Origin: Physcomitrium patens
Taxonomy: Eukaryota; Streptophyta; Bryopsida; Funariales; Funariaceae
Direction of reading: 5' to 3'
Assembly: GCF_000002425.4 (NCBI RefSeq)
Contig: NC_037270.1
Span: forward strand, 5,747,450 to 5,811,449
Length of the DNA stretch: 64,000 nucleotides
A program made the translations under genes and the position numbers. Position 1 is the first letter of the stretch. Each line of letters starts with the position of its first letter. Positions 63,045-64,000 of this stretch are shown here, one piece after another. The notes below the pieces were generated by a model that was given only the letters and a program-made list of their open reading frames with translations, did no database searches and was not told the DNA's origin.

Positions 63045-63121
63045 AAGTTAAGAAAATGCATCCATCTTCAAATAACTTTTTGCCAAATTGCATTTTGAAG
63101 ATGGATGCATTTTCTTAACTT
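63045..63121. repeat. perfect 28-bp inverted repeat with 21-nt loop
   Basis: Positions 63045-63072 are the exact reverse complement of 63094-63121, with core GCATCCATCTTC / GAAGATGGATGC. The loop (63073-63093) contains TTTTTGCCAAATTG, which is similar to ATTGCCAAATAAATTG just after the right arm. Confidence 0.93.
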
Positions 63122-63122
63122 A

Positions 63123-63395
63123 TTGCCAAATAAATTGGGAAAGATGTTAAGCTTGAATATTCTCTTACATCAAATTTAGTCAAACATGTGAGATTGCCCT
63201 CTTCATTTGGCAATAATGTCAAACTTGGGAACCTCAACATATTTAAAATAGTCAAAGATATAAAATTGCCCAGTTTTTTTGACAATGATGTCAAGCTTCA
63301 GCAGTTTGATATATCAAAGATTGTCAAAAACATGAAACTGTCCAAATCATTTAGCAATAATGTCAACATTGAACACCCTAATATAAAAAACACTG
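63123..63395 (+). repeat. 72-nt tandem repeat encoding a 24-residue unit
   Basis: Units lie at 63123-63193 (71 nt), 63194-63265, 63266-63337 and 63338 to about 63395. From about 63140 a frame encodes repeats with the pattern LPSSFGNNVKLGNLNI, LPSFFDNDVKLQQFDI, LSKSFSNNVNIEHPNI, joined by IVK-type linkers. The first unit has lost one base. No family is recognised. Differences between units often fall within codons while the frame is kept, which hints at past coding, but the frame then runs into GC-rich leader sequence and ends at 63532. Confidence 0.75.
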
Positions 63396-63727
63396 GGTAT
63401 TGCAGGAAGAAATGCTTAGGGCAGGGGGGCTCGACATGCCACAAGGAAATAGAAAGGCCACACGCAACAATGGCTAGCCCCGCCCAGTGCCAGGATTCCA
63501 GGATAGTGGCCAGGCGTGCATGCATGTGGTGACGCATTTCCAGTTGCATGGAAAATCTTCTATTTGTGTGACAACGATCAGCATTTGCAGCAGGTTTAGG
63601 AGTCATGAGGGCTGTGAAACTGGGCTCGCGAATCTATGGTCCCGGTTGGGGTTTGAAGCGGTTATCGCCAAGCTTCGTCTCGAGCTCTTGTTCGGCACGG
63701 GCGTGTGCTTCTTCTGCGGGGACTGGA
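63396..63727 (+). other. probable promoter and 5' leader of the SagB-like gene
   Basis: Composition switches from AT-rich to GC-rich near 63.4 kb. No coding exon is evident before the ATG at 63728, and this is presumably 5' UTR and promoter. Confidence 0.5.
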
Positions 63728-64000
63728 ATGGCCGAAGAAGGGCGGACGACGCAAGATGGTGATCCCGTGGACTTGGCGATGTCGGTTTTGGTGAATTACC
63801 ACGAGGAGACGAAGCATAGGTCGCGGAAATATGCGCGAGGGCCGCATAGGTTGGACTGGGCCAACCAGCCGAATCCGTTTCGGCGTTACGACGGTGCCCG
63901 GGTGGTGCCACTGGATCATCTGCCAGAGTCTCCCACGCGGAGCAGCGACCCGCTGTGGCCAGTGATTTTTGAGGAGAGCTTGGCCCCGAAGCCCCTGGAC
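63728..64000 (+). CDS. SagB/McbC-like nitroreductase-family protein, N-terminal part (runs off window)
   Basis: An open frame of 91 codons from ATG 63728 reaches the window edge without a stop. After a short acidic start (MAEEGRTTQDGDP) it reads SVLVNYHEETKHRSRKYARG, then LDWANQPNPFRRYDGARVVPL. This YH-x-x-TKH ... ARG...LDWANQPxPFRRYxGA layout is the N-terminal signature I associate with the SagB/ThcOx-type dehydrogenases of the nitroreductase superfamily found in cyanobacteria and plants. The FMN-binding part would lie to the right, outside the window, so function cannot be checked here. Codon use is GC-rich, unlike the flanking transposon block. Confidence 0.7.
   Translation, partial: MAEEGRTTQDGDPVDLAMSVLVNYHEETKHRSRKYARGPHRLDWANQPNPFRRYDGARVVPLDHLPESPTRSSDPLWPVIFEESLAPKPLD

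Overview
The window looks like nuclear DNA of a land plant, most likely a bryophyte such as a moss. That placement is inference. It rests on plant-type protein families (an XTH wall enzyme, a serine:glyoxylate aminotransferase ending in SRI, a BIG5-class ARF-GEF), many short GT-AG introns, and moderate-GC genes next to a very AT-rich, transposon-filled block. No bacterial operon logic, rRNA or tRNA was seen.

Layout: (1) 289-2273, the 3' part of a UBR7-type gene (+). (2) 3969-6143, a complete five-exon serine:glyoxylate aminotransferase (+). (3) 6144-10982, no recognisable gene, but an imperfect inverted duplication (about 8890-9177 against 9916-10210) flanks an AT-rich spacer. (4) 10983-11873, an intronless N-carbamoylputrescine amidase (+). 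(5) 15191-19282, a twelve-exon RFT1 homologue (-). It is divergent from (6) 21056-34964, a BIG5/MIN7-type Sec7 ARF-GEF with at least 33 exons (+). That gene is convergent with (7) 35441-36680, a four-exon xyloglucan endotransglucosylase/hydrolase (-).

From about 37.4 to 63.1 kb base composition collapses to extreme AT richness. The block holds a decayed plus-strand Ty3/gypsy chromovirus with both LTRs (40813 to about 47155), a decayed minus-strand Ty3/gypsy element with related LTRs (about 52070-60412), extra LTR copies, nested insertions and degenerate tandem repeats. GC-rich gene sequence resumes near 63.4 kb. The 5' end of a SagB/McbC-like nitroreductase-family gene runs off the right edge from 63728.

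The genes do not form one pathway. They are housekeeping functions: photorespiration (SGAT), polyamine synthesis (amidase), dolichol-linked glycan assembly (RFT1), vesicle traffic (BIG5), wall remodelling (XTH) and ubiquitin ligation (UBR7).

The most interesting signal is in the plus-strand retrotransposon. Both LTRs carry a long 10-bp-period array of alternating GAA and TTC blocks, the architecture of a heat shock element, directly upstream of a TATA box. Other notable points are transition-type decay of the elements, a perfect 28-bp hairpin at 63045-63121, and a 72-nt/24-residue tandem repeat beside it.
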